Source of the DNA: Nitrincola sp048264025
GTDB lineage: Bacteria; Pseudomonadota; Gammaproteobacteria; Pseudomonadales; Balneatricaceae
Length of the DNA: 64,000 nt
Assembly (NCBI RefSeq): GCF_048264025.1
Contig: NZ_JBLXDN010000005.1
Coordinates: 62,001-126,000, forward strand
Direction: 5' to 3'
The position numbers and the translations under genes are program-made. Below are positions 7,958 through 15,452 of this stretch, in pieces. Below the pieces are notes generated by a model. It saw only the letters and a list, made by a program, of their open reading frames with translations, did no database searches and was not told the origin of the DNA. The first letter of the stretch is position 1. Every line of letters begins with the position of its first letter.

Positions 7958-8038
7958 CCATAACAAAGCGCACCATTACGCCACCGCAAGCGGTGGCGGG
8001 ACGCTCGCAAGCTCGCGCCCATGTGCGCGGCGTTAAGC
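7958..8038 (+). repeat. attC site of cassette 4
   Basis: The 81-base site begins CCATAAC (7958-7964) and ends GTTAAGC (8032-8038), the only end matching the GTTRRRY consensus fully. The 5' box is the exact complement of the start of cassette 4 (GTTATGG), and one more flanking base also pairs. Inner arms contain the strong hairpin CCACCGCAAGCGGTGG and GGGACGC/GCGCCC-type complementarity. Confidence 0.9.
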
Positions 8039-8070
8039 ATCAAAACCAGTGCAGGAAACTATGACTCTAG
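8033..8070 (+). pseudogene. First 38 bases of a fifth cassette, cut by IS5
   Basis: Downstream of the fourth attC, cassette DNA begins TTAAGC and shows a possible start: ATG 8061 after a GCAGGAAACT leader. Only three codons remain before the IS5-family left end at 8071. The matching attC (its 5' box should read GCTTAAC) was not found on the other side of the element. The cassette is therefore a remnant. Confidence 0.6.
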
Positions 8071-9232
8071 GGAACGTATGAACAAGTTCCTCAAGAGCCA
8101 TTTAAACTGCATTTTCTCTGCGTCGGGGCGCATAAAATGCGCACAACCGCCCCTTTTTAACCGACTGCAACCGCCTTTTCAGGCAGTACAGACGGATTAA
8201 CCCTGTGCTCTCAACATCTGGTCTACCCGCACAACATTGGCCAGCGCGAACAGCATGGCCAGCTTGCTGTCGTTTTTCTTCAGGCCACGGTAGCGGGCTT
8301 TTACAAAACCAAACTGGCACTTGATGATCCGAAACGGATGCTCAACTTTTGCACGGATACTGGCCTTCAGATACTCAGTGCGGATTCTGACCTTATTGAT
8401 CCGAGGGTGTTTTTTCAGTGTCTTCAGCTTCCCTGGCCGTTCAGCGATGTACCAGTCCGCACTGACATCTTTCAGCTCGTCTCGCTTTTCGGCACCTCTG
8501 TAACCCGCATCGGCAAAGATAAATGCTTCTTCACCGTGTAGCAGTTGATCAGCCTGATTAAGATCGTGCTCATTGGCAGCAGTTGTCGTGAAACTGTGCG
8601 TGATGCCGGTGCGGGCATCCACACCTATATGAGCTTTCAAGCCGAAATGCCACTGATTGCCTTTTTTGGTCTGATGCATTTCAGGATCACGCTCGCCCGT
8701 TTTGTTCTTGGTGGAGCTGGGGGCTTCGATGATGGTGGCATCGACCAGTGAGCCCTCTTTCAGAAGGACACCGGCCTCAGACAGCCATTGGTTCACCTCT
8801 TCAAAAACCTGTCGGGCCAGATCGTGGCGTTCGAGCAAGTGCCGAAACTTCAGAATGGTGGTGTGATCGGGAATGGCTTTATCCAGTGACAAGCCTGCAA
8901 AAAGCCGCATTGAGGCAATCTCGTACAGTGCATCTTCCATGGCTGGGTCACTGAGGTTGTACCACTGCTGCATGCAGTGAATGCGCAGCATGGTGGACAA
9001 TGGATACGGCCTGCGGCCGTTGCCGGCCTTGGGATAGTGTGGCTCGATAACGGCTTCGAGACGCGCCCATGGAATCAACTTATCCATTCGGCCCAGGAAC
9101 TTCTCCTTGCGGGTCTGACGGCGCTTGTTGCTGAACTCGCTGTCCGCGAATGTGAGTTGCTGATCCATCTTATGCGTCCTCGATCATGTGCAGTCAGCAT
9201 TATCCCATGTGGAGGACTTGATCACACCTTCC
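8071..9232 (-). mobile_element. IS5-family insertion sequence, complete
   Basis: A 1162-base element with terminal inverted repeats: left GGAACGTATGAACAAGTTC from 8071, and right end whose complement reads GGAAGGTGTGATCAAGTCC up to 9232 (15 of 19 identical). It carries one transposase gene. Flanking tetranucleotides are CTAG (8067-8070) and CTAA (9233-9236). Both fit the YTAR target of the IS5 subgroup, but they are not identical, so the flanks may derive from different insertions or a deletion. Confidence 0.85.
8197..9168 (-). CDS. IS5-family transposase
   Basis: DDE transposase of 323 residues, the usual length for the IS5 subgroup. The N-terminus has TFADSEFSNKRRQTRKE and the DUF772-like PYPLSTMLRIHCMQQWYNLSD. 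Catalytic residues lie in LVDATIIEAP (D), FADAGYRGAEKR (D) and ASIRAKVEHPFRIIKCQFG (E within the Y-(2)R-(3)E-(6)K-like signature). The frame is intact and both ends of the element are present, so it is probably still mobile. It sits exactly where the integron array ends. Confidence 0.93.
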   Translation of the reverse strand: MDQQLTFADSEFSNKRRQTRKEKFLGRMDKLIPWARLEAVIEPHYPKAGNGRRPYPLSTMLRIHCMQQWYNLSDPAMEDALYEIASMRLFAGLSLDKAIPDHTTILKFRHLLERHDLARQVFEEVNQWLSEAGVLLKEGSLVDATIIEAPSSTKNKTGERDPEMHQTKKGNQWHFGLKAHIGVDARTGITHSFTTTAANEHDLNQADQLLHGEEAFIFADAGYRGAEKRDELKDVSADWYIAERPGKLKTLKKHPRINKVRIRTEYLKASIRAKVEHPFRIIKCQFGFVKARYRGLKKNDSKLAMLFALANVVRVDQMLRAQG

Positions 9233-9332
9233 CTAAATTAGTCGTCACACTGGTCTTGCTATGTTCCGTGTTAGCACGTTGAGTCTGGTAGTTGGTATAG
9301 GTTGAAAATCCCATTCCTGTAATACTGCTCAT
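9233..9332 (-). pseudogene. Small ORF truncated by IS5
   Basis: On the minus strand an ATG at 9332 follows AAGGAG with an eight-base spacing, and 33 codons (starting MSSITGMGFSTYTNYQ) run into the IS5 right end, where the frame stops after a few codons. I do not recognise the protein. Its upstream sequence is shared, in diverged form, with 11435-11640. If the two IS flanks once joined, the frame would have ended after about 35 residues. Confidence 0.45.
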
Positions 9333-9334
9333 AA

Positions 9335-9540
9335 CAGTTTCTCCTTATGTTTGTGGTATTTCAGCCTGAGACAAGCATATTCCAGGCCAAAAAAATCCAA
9401 CCTTGGTCTGCTTTGCTCGTGATCGTTGCTTTGATGTAAAACTGAAGAAGGTTTTGTATTGAGATGAAAACCGGCGAGGCAAGCCTGTGCCGCTATAGCG
9501 GCAAACAATTGCAGTGTCTTCTGCAATGGAAATATAAGGG
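9335..9540 (-). repeat. Diverged direct repeat, copy A
   Basis: On the minus strand this upstream region shares blocks with 11435-11640: CAGAA..CTGCAAYTGTTTGCC, AATATGCTT.(two variable bases)CTCAG and AG.AGAAACTGTTA(T/C)GAGC. Order and orientation are the same. Spacing differs by about 25 bases. No convincing protein is encoded in either copy. Copy A ends at the start codon of the truncated ORF at 9332. From 9541 to 9704 I see nothing. Confidence 0.5.
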
Positions 9541-9704
9541 CGGCAAGTGGCTGTTGTCCTGACAGGAATACATGCAATAAACAATTGAAGGGGATGGACC
9601 TCGTTGTTCGCGGAACAGGACAATCGCACTATCTCCAGGTGTTGGCACGATGTGTTTGCGCCTGTCGGTATCCCTCGCCATTATCGGGTAGAGAGCAAGA
9701 CCCA

Positions 9705-9926
9705 GCATGCTTTCAAGTGGATAGGGACGGCGCCCATTGCCGGCTTTGGGATAGTACGGCTCGATGACATCTAACAGCGGTGGCCACGGCAGTAAGGCAT
9801 CAATCCGAGATAGGAAAATCTTTTTACGAGCCTGGCGGCGGTTACTGGAAAATTCACTATCGGCAAAGGTGAGTTCATGGCTATTGGCTCAAATTATCTC
9901 ACATCAGAAACTTGATCGCAGGTTCC
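9705..9926 (-). pseudogene. IS5-family remnant: terminal repeat and transposase N-terminus
   Basis: Minus-strand translation gives ELTFADSEFSSNRRQARKK, then LPWPPLLDVIEPYYPKAGNG and RRPYPLESML, clearly homologous to the first 65 residues of the complete transposase at 8197-9168. The start codon is lost (an in-frame TGA precedes) and homology stops near 9705. The terminal repeat GGAACCTGCGATCAAGTTTC ends at 9926 and is followed by CTAA. This is an older, diverged element, not a copy of its neighbour. The stretch 9931-10096 beyond it holds nothing I can name. Confidence 0.85.
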
Positions 9927-10096
9927 CTAATAGTAGCTGTGGATATTCAAATAATTGGCAATGTTATTTACTTTAGCAAACCTGGTTCGAGTAGACTAGA
10001 TATTGCGGTGGCAGTGTAAATCTGCCAGAAATTCGGGATTGGTGCCGCCAGCAACGGCTAGCGGCATTGGTCATCTGGATGACATAGTAGCCTTTC

Positions 10097-10876
10097 TTAA
10101 CGGAAAACAATACCGCCATCAATTAATGGCGCCTGACCTGTCATATAATCGGAGTCTGGACCGGCAAGATAGGACACAAAATTCGCTACATCTTCTGGCG
10201 TTTGTGCACGGCCAAGAGCAATGCCGTCGACATATTTTTTATAGGTTTCACCCTCTGCTGCGCCAGTGATCTCTGCGAAGCGTTTATCAATCTCGACCCA
10301 CATATCAGTGCCAACGACACCGGGACAATAGGCGTTGACGGTGATACCATTGCTCGCATATTCTAACGCTGCGGCTTGAGTTAAAGCCCGCACGGCAAAT
10401 TTAGTTGACGAGTACACGCCCAATAGCGCAAAACCATTATGGCCTGCGATTGAAGATGCATTGATAATTTTGCCCTTTTGTTTGCGTTCGATAAACTTCT
10501 TTGCTGCAGCCTGAATACCCCAGAGCGTGCCATCAATATTGATTTTCTGAATCTTATCCAACTCTTCCTGGGTGACATCCGCAATAGCTTGAACCTGAGC
10601 GATACCAGCGTTATTAACGATAATATCGAACCCACCCAGTGTTTTCTCCGCATGTTCGATAGCTGCATAAACTTGTTCGCGGTCGCTGACATCAGCTTTA
10701 AAAGTAGAGGCTTTGCGCCCTAAGGCCTCTACTTCCTGAGCAACTTCACGCATTTTATCTTCGTTCAGATCAACGATAGCAATGGCCGCACCGTCTTTTG
10801 CTAAACGCAGGGCTATTGCACGTCCAATACCTTGACCTGCACCTGTAACCAACGCCACTTTACCTTGAATCGACAT
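10097..10876 (-). CDS. budC: Acetoin/diacetyl reductase (short-chain dehydrogenase)
   Basis: NAD-dependent SDR close to BudC-type acetoin reductases, which interconvert diacetyl, acetoin and 2,3-butanediol in the cytoplasm. It shows the Rossmann motif TGAGQGIG, NNAG, a catalytic Ser in NASSIAGHNG, YSSTKFA (Y-x3-K) and PGVVGTDMW. The C-terminal DSDYMTGQAPLIDGG matches the butanediol dehydrogenase group closely. ATG 10876 follows AAGGAG; the frame extends 12 codons upstream without support. The 259-residue length is normal. It is isolated among decayed DNA, with a 260-base leader behind a sigma-54-type promoter (11149-11164). Substrate by family; the exact stereospecificity is unknown. Confidence 0.88.
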   Translation of the reverse strand: MSIQGKVALVTGAGQGIGRAIALRLAKDGAAIAIVDLNEDKMREVAQEVEALGRKASTFKADVSDREQVYAAIEHAEKTLGGFDIIVNNAGIAQVQAIADVTQEELDKIQKINIDGTLWGIQAAAKKFIERKQKGKIINASSIAGHNGFALLGVYSSTKFAVRALTQAAALEYASNGITVNAYCPGVVGTDMWVEIDKRFAEITGAAEGETYKKYVDGIALGRAQTPEDVANFVSYLAGPDSDYMTGQAPLIDGGIVFR

Positions 10877-10957
10877 AACATACTCCTTACTGATGTAATT
10901 GAAATCATCCAATCGGAAGACCTCTTAAACTGCTATCAAGTATACCCAAACAACCTT

Positions 10958-11050
10958 CTAATTCAGATGATAGACAGGTTCCATGCCATAAACAGGCGTG
11001 TCAACTCCTTCCATACGTGCTTTTATCTGCAATGATAGTGTATGTGTCAT
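10958..11050 (-). CDS. 30-codon ORF in the leader of the acetoin reductase gene
   Basis: ATG at 11050 has AGGAG six bases upstream, and 30 codons follow (starting MTHTLSLQIKARMEGVD) before TAG at 10958. It lies between the candidate sigma-54 promoter and budC. The product has a short amphipathic start and ends HLN. It may be a leader peptide, a small protein or a chance frame. I do not recognise it; the good ribosome-binding site is the main support. Confidence 0.4.
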   Translation of the reverse strand: MTHTLSLQIKARMEGVDTPVYGMEPVYHLN

Positions 11051-11148
11051 AGATCTCTCCTGTGCAGACTATTGTTTTTGTAACTGCGTTAATACCAACG
11101 TTTGCACTTAGATCAGGTGTTCCAGAGCAATGTTGATAATGTAAATAG

Positions 11149-11164
11149 AGCAGCAAGCGTGCCA
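11149..11164 (-). promoter_or_regulatory. Sigma-54 (-24/-12) promoter candidate
   Basis: Read on the minus strand, TGGCACGCTTGCTGCT carries the full -24 element TGGCACG and CTGCT at the -12 position, with GG and GC ten bases apart as required. Only one base departs from TTGCW. It points toward budC, with a leader of about 260 bases. AT-rich DNA and an inverted repeat (11221-11260) lie between it and the upstream sites. Confidence 0.65.
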
Positions 11165-11278
11165 GAGTGTATGCACGACACTTTATTTAATTATATCTAT
11201 TTGATTTATTTAGATTAAAAATTTATCTGCAAATACTGGTAAGCGTATTGGCAGATAAATTAGTATGCCCATGTCGTG

Positions 11279-11343
11279 ACACCTGTAACACCGTTGGTGT
11301 TGCATCTGTAACGCAGTATTGAACTTTGCTTTACAGGTGTAAC
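11279..11343. promoter_or_regulatory. Upstream activator sites: TGTAAC repeats and palindromes
   Basis: TGTAAC occurs three times (11284, 11307, 11338). The first is part of a 21-base imperfect palindrome TGTAACACC-GTT-GGTGTTGCA (11284-11304). An exact 10-base inverted repeat ACACCTGTAA/TTACAGGTGT spans 11279-11340. At about 115-180 bases above the -24 box this is where a sigma-54 enhancer-binding protein would bind. An AcoR-like acetoin regulator would suit the gene, but none is encoded nearby. Confidence 0.55.
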
Positions 11344-11434
11344 GCTCCCAAATTAAGGCGCTAAAGCAGTATAGAAAGAACGCTTGCTTGTTCGAGAGTA
11401 AACTCGAAAACACCATGAAATAAAAATAATAGCT

Positions 11435-11640
11435 CGTAACAGTTTCTACTTAGTTATTGTAGCCTCTCTGTCTGAGGTAAGCATATTTGAGGACAAAAAG
11501 ACTACAGTCCCTTCTACTTCAAGACGTTGGGCAGTTTCGCTGCAAATCTGAAGTGAGGCAGTTATATTGGATTGATAAATGATGTGGCAAACAGTTGCAG
11601 TTTTTCTGCTTCCTCGAAGCGTAGATGCAACAGCCGTGGA
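11435..11640 (-). repeat. Diverged direct repeat, copy B
   Basis: Second copy of the ~200-base sequence seen at 9335-9540, in the same orientation and starting just downstream of dgt. The position matching the ATG of copy A is ACG here, so any small ORF is dead. The two copies flank budC and its control region. The rest of 10877-11434, outside the sites listed, shows no gene. Confidence 0.5.
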
Positions 11641-11662
11641 GTTTCCGTGCACCTGTACGGTC

Positions 11663-13147
11663 TTAAATCACCGACAGGGTTTTGAACTCATCCAGTGCAT
11701 ACTGATCGGTCATACCGCTAATCATGTCCTGCAACAAGCGACAGCGGCAGTAACTTTCCCACACATCGACATCACCAACTGATTGCTGACATAGCTGATA
11801 ATAGGCTTTGATATGCTTGTTGGGTAAGCGTCGTACCAGTAAACCTTCCAGTAGTAATCCCTGGTTTTTTCCTTCCAGTAACTGGCCAAATTGACTGCGG
11901 GATAGTCGCAGCAGCGGGCGGTAATGGTCGAGCAGCCCAGTGAGAATACGATAGCCCTGTAATTCCAGGGTTTTCACTTCATCGACTGAAAAAACATGGC
12001 GTATCGCCACCTTTTTTAGCGTACTGACAATGGCGTGGCAGGGGGAATTATCTTCCAGCAGAGCGCGGTTTAAACGCCCCTCGTAAACCGCTTCGATATT
12101 ATCGATAAAGGCTTGGGCAGCATGCTGAACCAGTGGATGGGTTAAGCCGACTCTAAGCCAAACAAAAAATTCATGATCCTTGTTGATCGATTCTTTATCG
12201 GCACGTTCCAACGCGTAGTGAACCAGATCAGCAAAACTGCTGGCATTGCGTCGGCCTGGAGCATAAAAGTGCTTTTCATCGGCATCCAGTGGCCGCAGGC
12301 GGGCAAATTGCTCGATCAGCAACTGAGCCAATTGACGGATGCTGAGTATGCCTTTGTCGATGGCGTCTTCCAGGTCAGCCAGACAATAAGAGATATCGTC
12401 AGCGGCCTCCATCAGATATGTCAACGGAAAGCGGTGACCAGGGCGCATCTCCAGGGTTTCCTGCATCTCGGCCACAAACTGACGTTCAGAAAAGTAATAG
12501 CCCGGCTTTTTCATCAGATAGCTGAGGGGATGTTTTGCATCCGGTCTGGGATCGGAGGCACAACGGGTATATTTTAAAATACAGGCGGACTGCAGGTAGG
12601 TCAGATTGAGCTTTTGCAACTGGCTGATCAGGCGTATTGCCTGGGCGTTGCCTTCAAAGGAGCACAGCTCACGTTTGAGTTTCTGCGTCAGGGCCTGACC
12701 TTCGGCTGAGCTGGAAGGAGCAATAAATCCCGGAAACTGATCGATCTGTTCAGTGAACCAGCGGGAAATCGCCGCTTCACCAAAGTGGCCGAAGGGCGGG
12801 TTGCCGATATCGTGCATCAGGCAGGCCATTTCCACCAGACTCTCTGTGGCCCGCTCACTGCCAGCCAAACCATAGCGCGACGCTTCAGCCCCGAGTTTGT
12901 CAAACAGGGTGCGGGTGATGAAGCGGCCAGTTTGTTGTACTTCCAGCGAGTGAGTCAGGCGTGAACGCACCGCCGCATTGTGTTCCAGCGGAAATACCTG
13001 GGTTTTCTGCTGCAAGCGTCGCACGGCCGCTGAGTTGATGATGCGGCCACGATCACTTTCCAGCTGTGCATCTAACTGAGGTGATGCACTGGCTTTGGAG
13101 TAAGGGCGACGTGATGAAAAACGCTTGGCAAAATTAATCAAGGTCAT
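11663..13147 (-). CDS. dgt: Deoxyguanosine triphosphate triphosphohydrolase
   Basis: Hydrolyses dGTP to deoxyguanosine and tripolyphosphate, adjusting dNTP pools; known family members also limit some phages. The HD-domain metal site is visible: RLTHSLEV (H), MACLMHDIGNPPFGH (HD) and the later YLMEAADDISYCLADLEDA (D). The N-terminal SDRGRIINSAAVRRLQQKTQVFPL is typical of Dgt. At 494 residues it is close to the E. coli enzyme. The start ATG 13147 overlaps the end of the upstream small gene by 14 bases, suggesting translational coupling. It ends beside repeat copy B. Confidence 0.95.
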   Translation of the reverse strand: MTLINFAKRFSSRRPYSKASASPQLDAQLESDRGRIINSAAVRRLQQKTQVFPLEHNAAVRSRLTHSLEVQQTGRFITRTLFDKLGAEASRYGLAGSERATESLVEMACLMHDIGNPPFGHFGEAAISRWFTEQIDQFPGFIAPSSSAEGQALTQKLKRELCSFEGNAQAIRLISQLQKLNLTYLQSACILKYTRCASDPRPDAKHPLSYLMKKPGYYFSERQFVAEMQETLEMRPGHRFPLTYLMEAADDISYCLADLEDAIDKGILSIRQLAQLLIEQFARLRPLDADEKHFYAPGRRNASSFADLVHYALERADKESINKDHEFFVWLRVGLTHPLVQHAAQAFIDNIEAVYEGRLNRALLEDNSPCHAIVSTLKKVAIRHVFSVDEVKTLELQGYRILTGLLDHYRPLLRLSRSQFGQLLEGKNQGLLLEGLLVRRLPNKHIKAYYQLCQQSVGDVDVWESYCRCRLLQDMISGMTDQYALDEFKTLSVI

Positions 13148-13463
13148 CCAGCGTCACAACCAGATCTTGTTTGGATACATCCACGCCCCAAAAGGTGTAA
13201 GTATCGTCATCTTCATCAATCAGATGAATATCAAACATCGGGCTTTTATAGCCTGTGATGGTCACTCGCCGGGTTTCGTTGTTGGGGAGTACCTCATCAC
13301 CTAATACATCTTCTTCCCAACTGGTCGATTTCTCTGGGCTGATATAGATATAGTAGATGGTGTAACCTGTGTTATTGGTGATGTCGATGTAATAGTCGGC
13401 AGCCAGACTGGAGCTGCTGATGAACATGGACAGAAGAAACGCCAGAATCAGCTTTATTTTCAT
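13134..13463 (-). CDS. Small exported protein of unknown function
   Basis: The product has a clear signal peptide (MKIKLILAFLLSMFISSSSLAA, cleavage after ALA-like SLAA) and a mature domain of about 87 residues rich in Tyr, Thr and Asp (DYYIDITNNTGYTIYYIYIS) that should be beta-structured. The start is placed at ATG 13463; the frame runs back to 13508. No cysteines suggest a soluble periplasmic protein. It overlaps dgt by 14 bases. I do not recognise a function; similar small proteins with TGYTIYYIYVSP-like repeats occur in many marine bacteria. Confidence 0.7.
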   Translation of the reverse strand: MKIKLILAFLLSMFISSSSLAADYYIDITNNTGYTIYYIYISPEKSTSWEEDVLGDEVLPNNETRRVTITGYKSPMFDIHLIDEDDDTYTFWGVDVSKQDLVVTLDDLD

Positions 13464-13614
13464 ATAGGTACCTGCATTCATATCTAGGTTGAGTGTTGTG
13501 CTATTCACTATATATTAGATTTAGAGAATAGCAATATGAACTAATAACAACTGTCTGGGCCAAAATGATCTTAACGACGTAGGAAGTGGATGATGATAAA
13601 AATCAGGATGACTC

Positions 13615-14412
13615 ATGGTATTGAAAACAGGATTTAAATGGATAGCACGCCTGTTGGCGTTTATTTTGCTGGTATTCTTTATCCCGGTAGGTTGTGCGCT
13701 GACATCACATTTTAGCGGCGATGAAGGTGCATCTGATTGGCGTACAGCCCGTCGGGACAGTGCCGGTATCGCGCCGGATGCCGCGACCCATCAAGAGGCG
13801 CTGATTCAGGTGTATGCGGCCCGAGCGTTTCGGTGGCGCGGCGCGTTGGGTGTACACACCTGGATAGCTGCCAAGCCACAAGGTGCTGATCATTACACCC
13901 GCTTTGAGGTGATAGGCTTCAGCGTAAGACGTGGCGGTGATGCCGTACAGGTTGCACAGGGTATCCCTGATGGTTACTGGTATGGCAGTCAGCCGACTTT
14001 GTTGCGTGAAATTCGCGGGGGCGCCGAAGTGGATGCACTGATCAGTCGTTTACATGATGCCGCCAGGCTTTATCCTTATAATCATGAATACCGGGTTTGG
14101 CCAGGTCCTAACAGCAATACGTTTATCGCTTATTTAGGCCGTAAAGTACCGGAACTCAGGCTTAATTTACCACCCACCGCCATAGGTAAAGATTATTTGC
14201 CAGAGGGTGGCGTATTTGCGCACGCGCCAAGTGGTGCGGGGATTCAGGTGTCCCTGGCGGGCTTACTGGGTGTAATCCTGGCACCAGAAGAAGGGTTTGA
14301 GTTGAATTTTCTGGGGCTGAGCGCGGGTATTGATCCTTGGCCTTTGGCACTTAATTTACCCGGTGTTGGACGTTTGGGATTTCCTACTCACACGCCATTA
14401 GCAAGCGATTGA
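13615..14412 (+). CDS. DUF3750 family membrane-anchored protein
   Basis: A 265-residue protein with one N-terminal hydrophobic segment (about residues 9-29, including FFIPVGCAL, which could be a lipoprotein-like or signal-anchor). The body matches the DUF3750 pattern: VHTWIAAKPQGADHYTRFEVIG, then YPYNHEYRVWPGPNSNTFIAY and LPPTAIGKDY, with NSNTF resembling papain-like fold (NlpC/LRAT-type) active regions. Role unknown; likely an envelope enzyme facing the periplasm. It is transcribed away from dgt and followed by a small PLDc_N protein. Confidence 0.75.
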   Translation: MVLKTGFKWIARLLAFILLVFFIPVGCALTSHFSGDEGASDWRTARRDSAGIAPDAATHQEALIQVYAARAFRWRGALGVHTWIAAKPQGADHYTRFEVIGFSVRRGGDAVQVAQGIPDGYWYGSQPTLLREIRGGAEVDALISRLHDAARLYPYNHEYRVWPGPNSNTFIAYLGRKVPELRLNLPPTAIGKDYLPEGGVFAHAPSGAGIQVSLAGLLGVILAPEEGFELNFLGLSAGIDPWPLALNLPGVGRLGFPTHTPLASD

Positions 14413-14491
14413 GTGAAAGGTGGATTAGCTTATAGCCTTTGCCGTATGATCAAATTGGGATTACACCACAAACAGGATGAGGGAAGTTGTT

Positions 14492-14671
14492 ATGCTATCA
14501 GTTGAAGTTTCAGGTATTTTAGGGCTCTTGCTATTGGTCCTGAATATTTACGCCATTATCAAAATAGTACAGAGTGGTGCTAGTACGGGCGCCAAAGTGC
14601 TGTGGGTGGTGTTGATTTTACTGCTGCCTGTGCTGGGCTTTATTCTTTGGTTTCTGCTGGGACCAAAATAA
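14492..14671 (+). CDS. PLDc_N domain small membrane protein
   Basis: 59 residues forming two transmembrane helices, with the second carrying LLLPVLGFILWFLLGPK, the signature of the phospholipase D/cardiolipin synthase N-terminal domain found as a free protein in many bacteria. ATG 14492 has AGGGA seven bases before it; an in-frame ATG at 14477 is less well placed. Its function as a stand-alone unit is unknown; it may associate with envelope stress responses. Confidence 0.75.
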   Translation: MLSVEVSGILGLLLLVLNIYAIIKIVQSGASTGAKVLWVVLILLLPVLGFILWFLLGPK

Positions 14672-14771
14672 CTGGCAATACCAACTCGGGATGGTTAACT
14701 AGACATCCCGAATTGATTCAATTGCAATCGTTCAGCTGTAAAGCTGATTGTAAGCGCTTAGCTGTAATAAC

Positions 14772-15053
14772 TTAGCTGTAATAACACAGGTACGCGGTCG
14801 GTGTAGCGACTTGCAGATCAAAAGAAGCGCCTGCTGTAATGTTGAACTCAGCACCGGCAGGGAAGGCTTGCCAATCGCTATGTCCTGGCAGTTTTACCAG
14901 CAATTCCCCGTGAGTCACACACATGCGTTCATTCTGGCTGGTGCCAAAGGTGTATTCTCCCGGCGCCATAACGCCAGAAGTAACTGGGCCTTGCTCAGCC
15001 GTAAACCCGATTGATACCACCTTACCTTCGAAATACTCATTTACGCTTAACAT
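14772..15053 (-). CDS. ppnP: Pyrimidine/purine nucleoside phosphorylase
   Basis: Small cupin-fold enzyme splitting nucleosides with phosphate to base and ribose 1-phosphate (DUF1255). It matches E. coli PpnP along its length: NEYFEGKVVSIGF, GVMAPGEYTFGTSQNERM, VKLPGHSDWQAF and the C-terminal TPTAYLCYY. I start at ATG 15053, which gives 93 residues (E. coli 94), not at the upstream ATG 15074. It stands alone between convergent and divergent neighbours. Confidence 0.93.
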   Translation of the reverse strand: MLSVNEYFEGKVVSIGFTAEQGPVTSGVMAPGEYTFGTSQNERMCVTHGELLVKLPGHSDWQAFPAGAEFNITAGASFDLQVATPTAYLCYYS

Positions 15054-15134
15054 CACCGTCAATTCTCCATGCAAAAATGGCGCTTATCATAATGCGCTTT
15101 TTAACACGATGCCATGCTTCTGTAACGAGCGTTG

Positions 15135-15452
15135 CTAACCCGACGAGAGTTGTCTGAACAGTGCGGCAACCAAAATGCCGGCAGCAATGGCCGGTAGTGG
15201 CTTCTTTAACAGCAACATGGTGACAGCTGTAGCCAACAAGGCCAATCTGGCACCGTTGTCACCTGTAACTGCAAGGGGGGCCAGAATAGCGACCAGTACG
15301 GAGCCGGACATGGCATGGATAAACTGTTTTACTCTGTAACCGATGGGCACGAAAGACATTACAAAAACGCCACCCCAGCGAGTCGCCAAGGTGACTGAGG
15401 CCATGGCCAGAATAATGACCAGAACACCCAATCCTGCCGTTTCAACGTTCAT
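15135..15452 (-). CDS. azlD: AzlD family branched-chain amino acid exporter subunit
   Basis: 105-residue protein with about three or four transmembrane segments; partner of AzlC in export of branched-chain or other amino acids. The family pattern includes ATRWGGVFVMSFVP and a C-terminal LLLKKPLPAIAAGILVAALFR. ATG 15452 follows GGAG with suitable spacing; the frame's earlier start lies deep in azlC. It overlaps azlC by 11 bases, so the two are co-translated. Confidence 0.9.
   Translation of the reverse strand: MNVETAGLGVLVIILAMASVTLATRWGGVFVMSFVPIGYRVKQFIHAMSGSVLVAILAPLAVTGDNGARLALLATAVTMLLLKKPLPAIAAGILVAALFRQLSSG

Larger units (their letters stand above)
1656..8070. mobile_element. Chromosomal integron with four complete cassettes
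   Basis: The element consists of intI (minus strand), an attI region and plus-strand cassettes bounded by attC sites: cassette 1 at 2971-3714 (GST-like), cassette 2 at 3715-5105 (GTPase), cassette 3 at 5106-7678 (TIR-STAND), cassette 4 at 7679-8032 (74-residue orphan), and the first 38 bases of cassette 5 at 8033-8070. Each attC starts with xxxxAAC, overlapping or just after the stop codon, and ends with GTTxxxx. The 7-base start of a cassette is the reverse complement of its attC 5' box in cassettes 1, 2 and 4, and differs at one base in cassette 3. This is the expected relation in a cassette. An IS5-family element ends the array. Confidence 0.92.

Noticed and set aside
3637..8038. attC sites considered as a CRISPR array or ordinary terminators
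   Set aside because: The spacing is gene-sized and irregular, and the sequences share only the end boxes, as attC sites do.
8321..9282. Plus-strand ORFs inside the IS5 element
   Set aside because: They are antisense shadows of the transposase gene.
10092..10102. TTCTTAAC as the missing attC 5' box of cassette 5
   Set aside because: It only partly matches GCTTAAC, overlaps the budC stop codon, and no GTT-ended partner with folded arms follows.
11446..11652. 68-codon minus-strand ORF
   Set aside because: It lies within repeat copy B; the matching frame is not conserved in copy A.
13134..13508. Small exported protein as an antitoxin or partner of dgt
   Set aside because: It has a clear signal peptide and so acts outside the cytoplasm; overlap alone is weak evidence.
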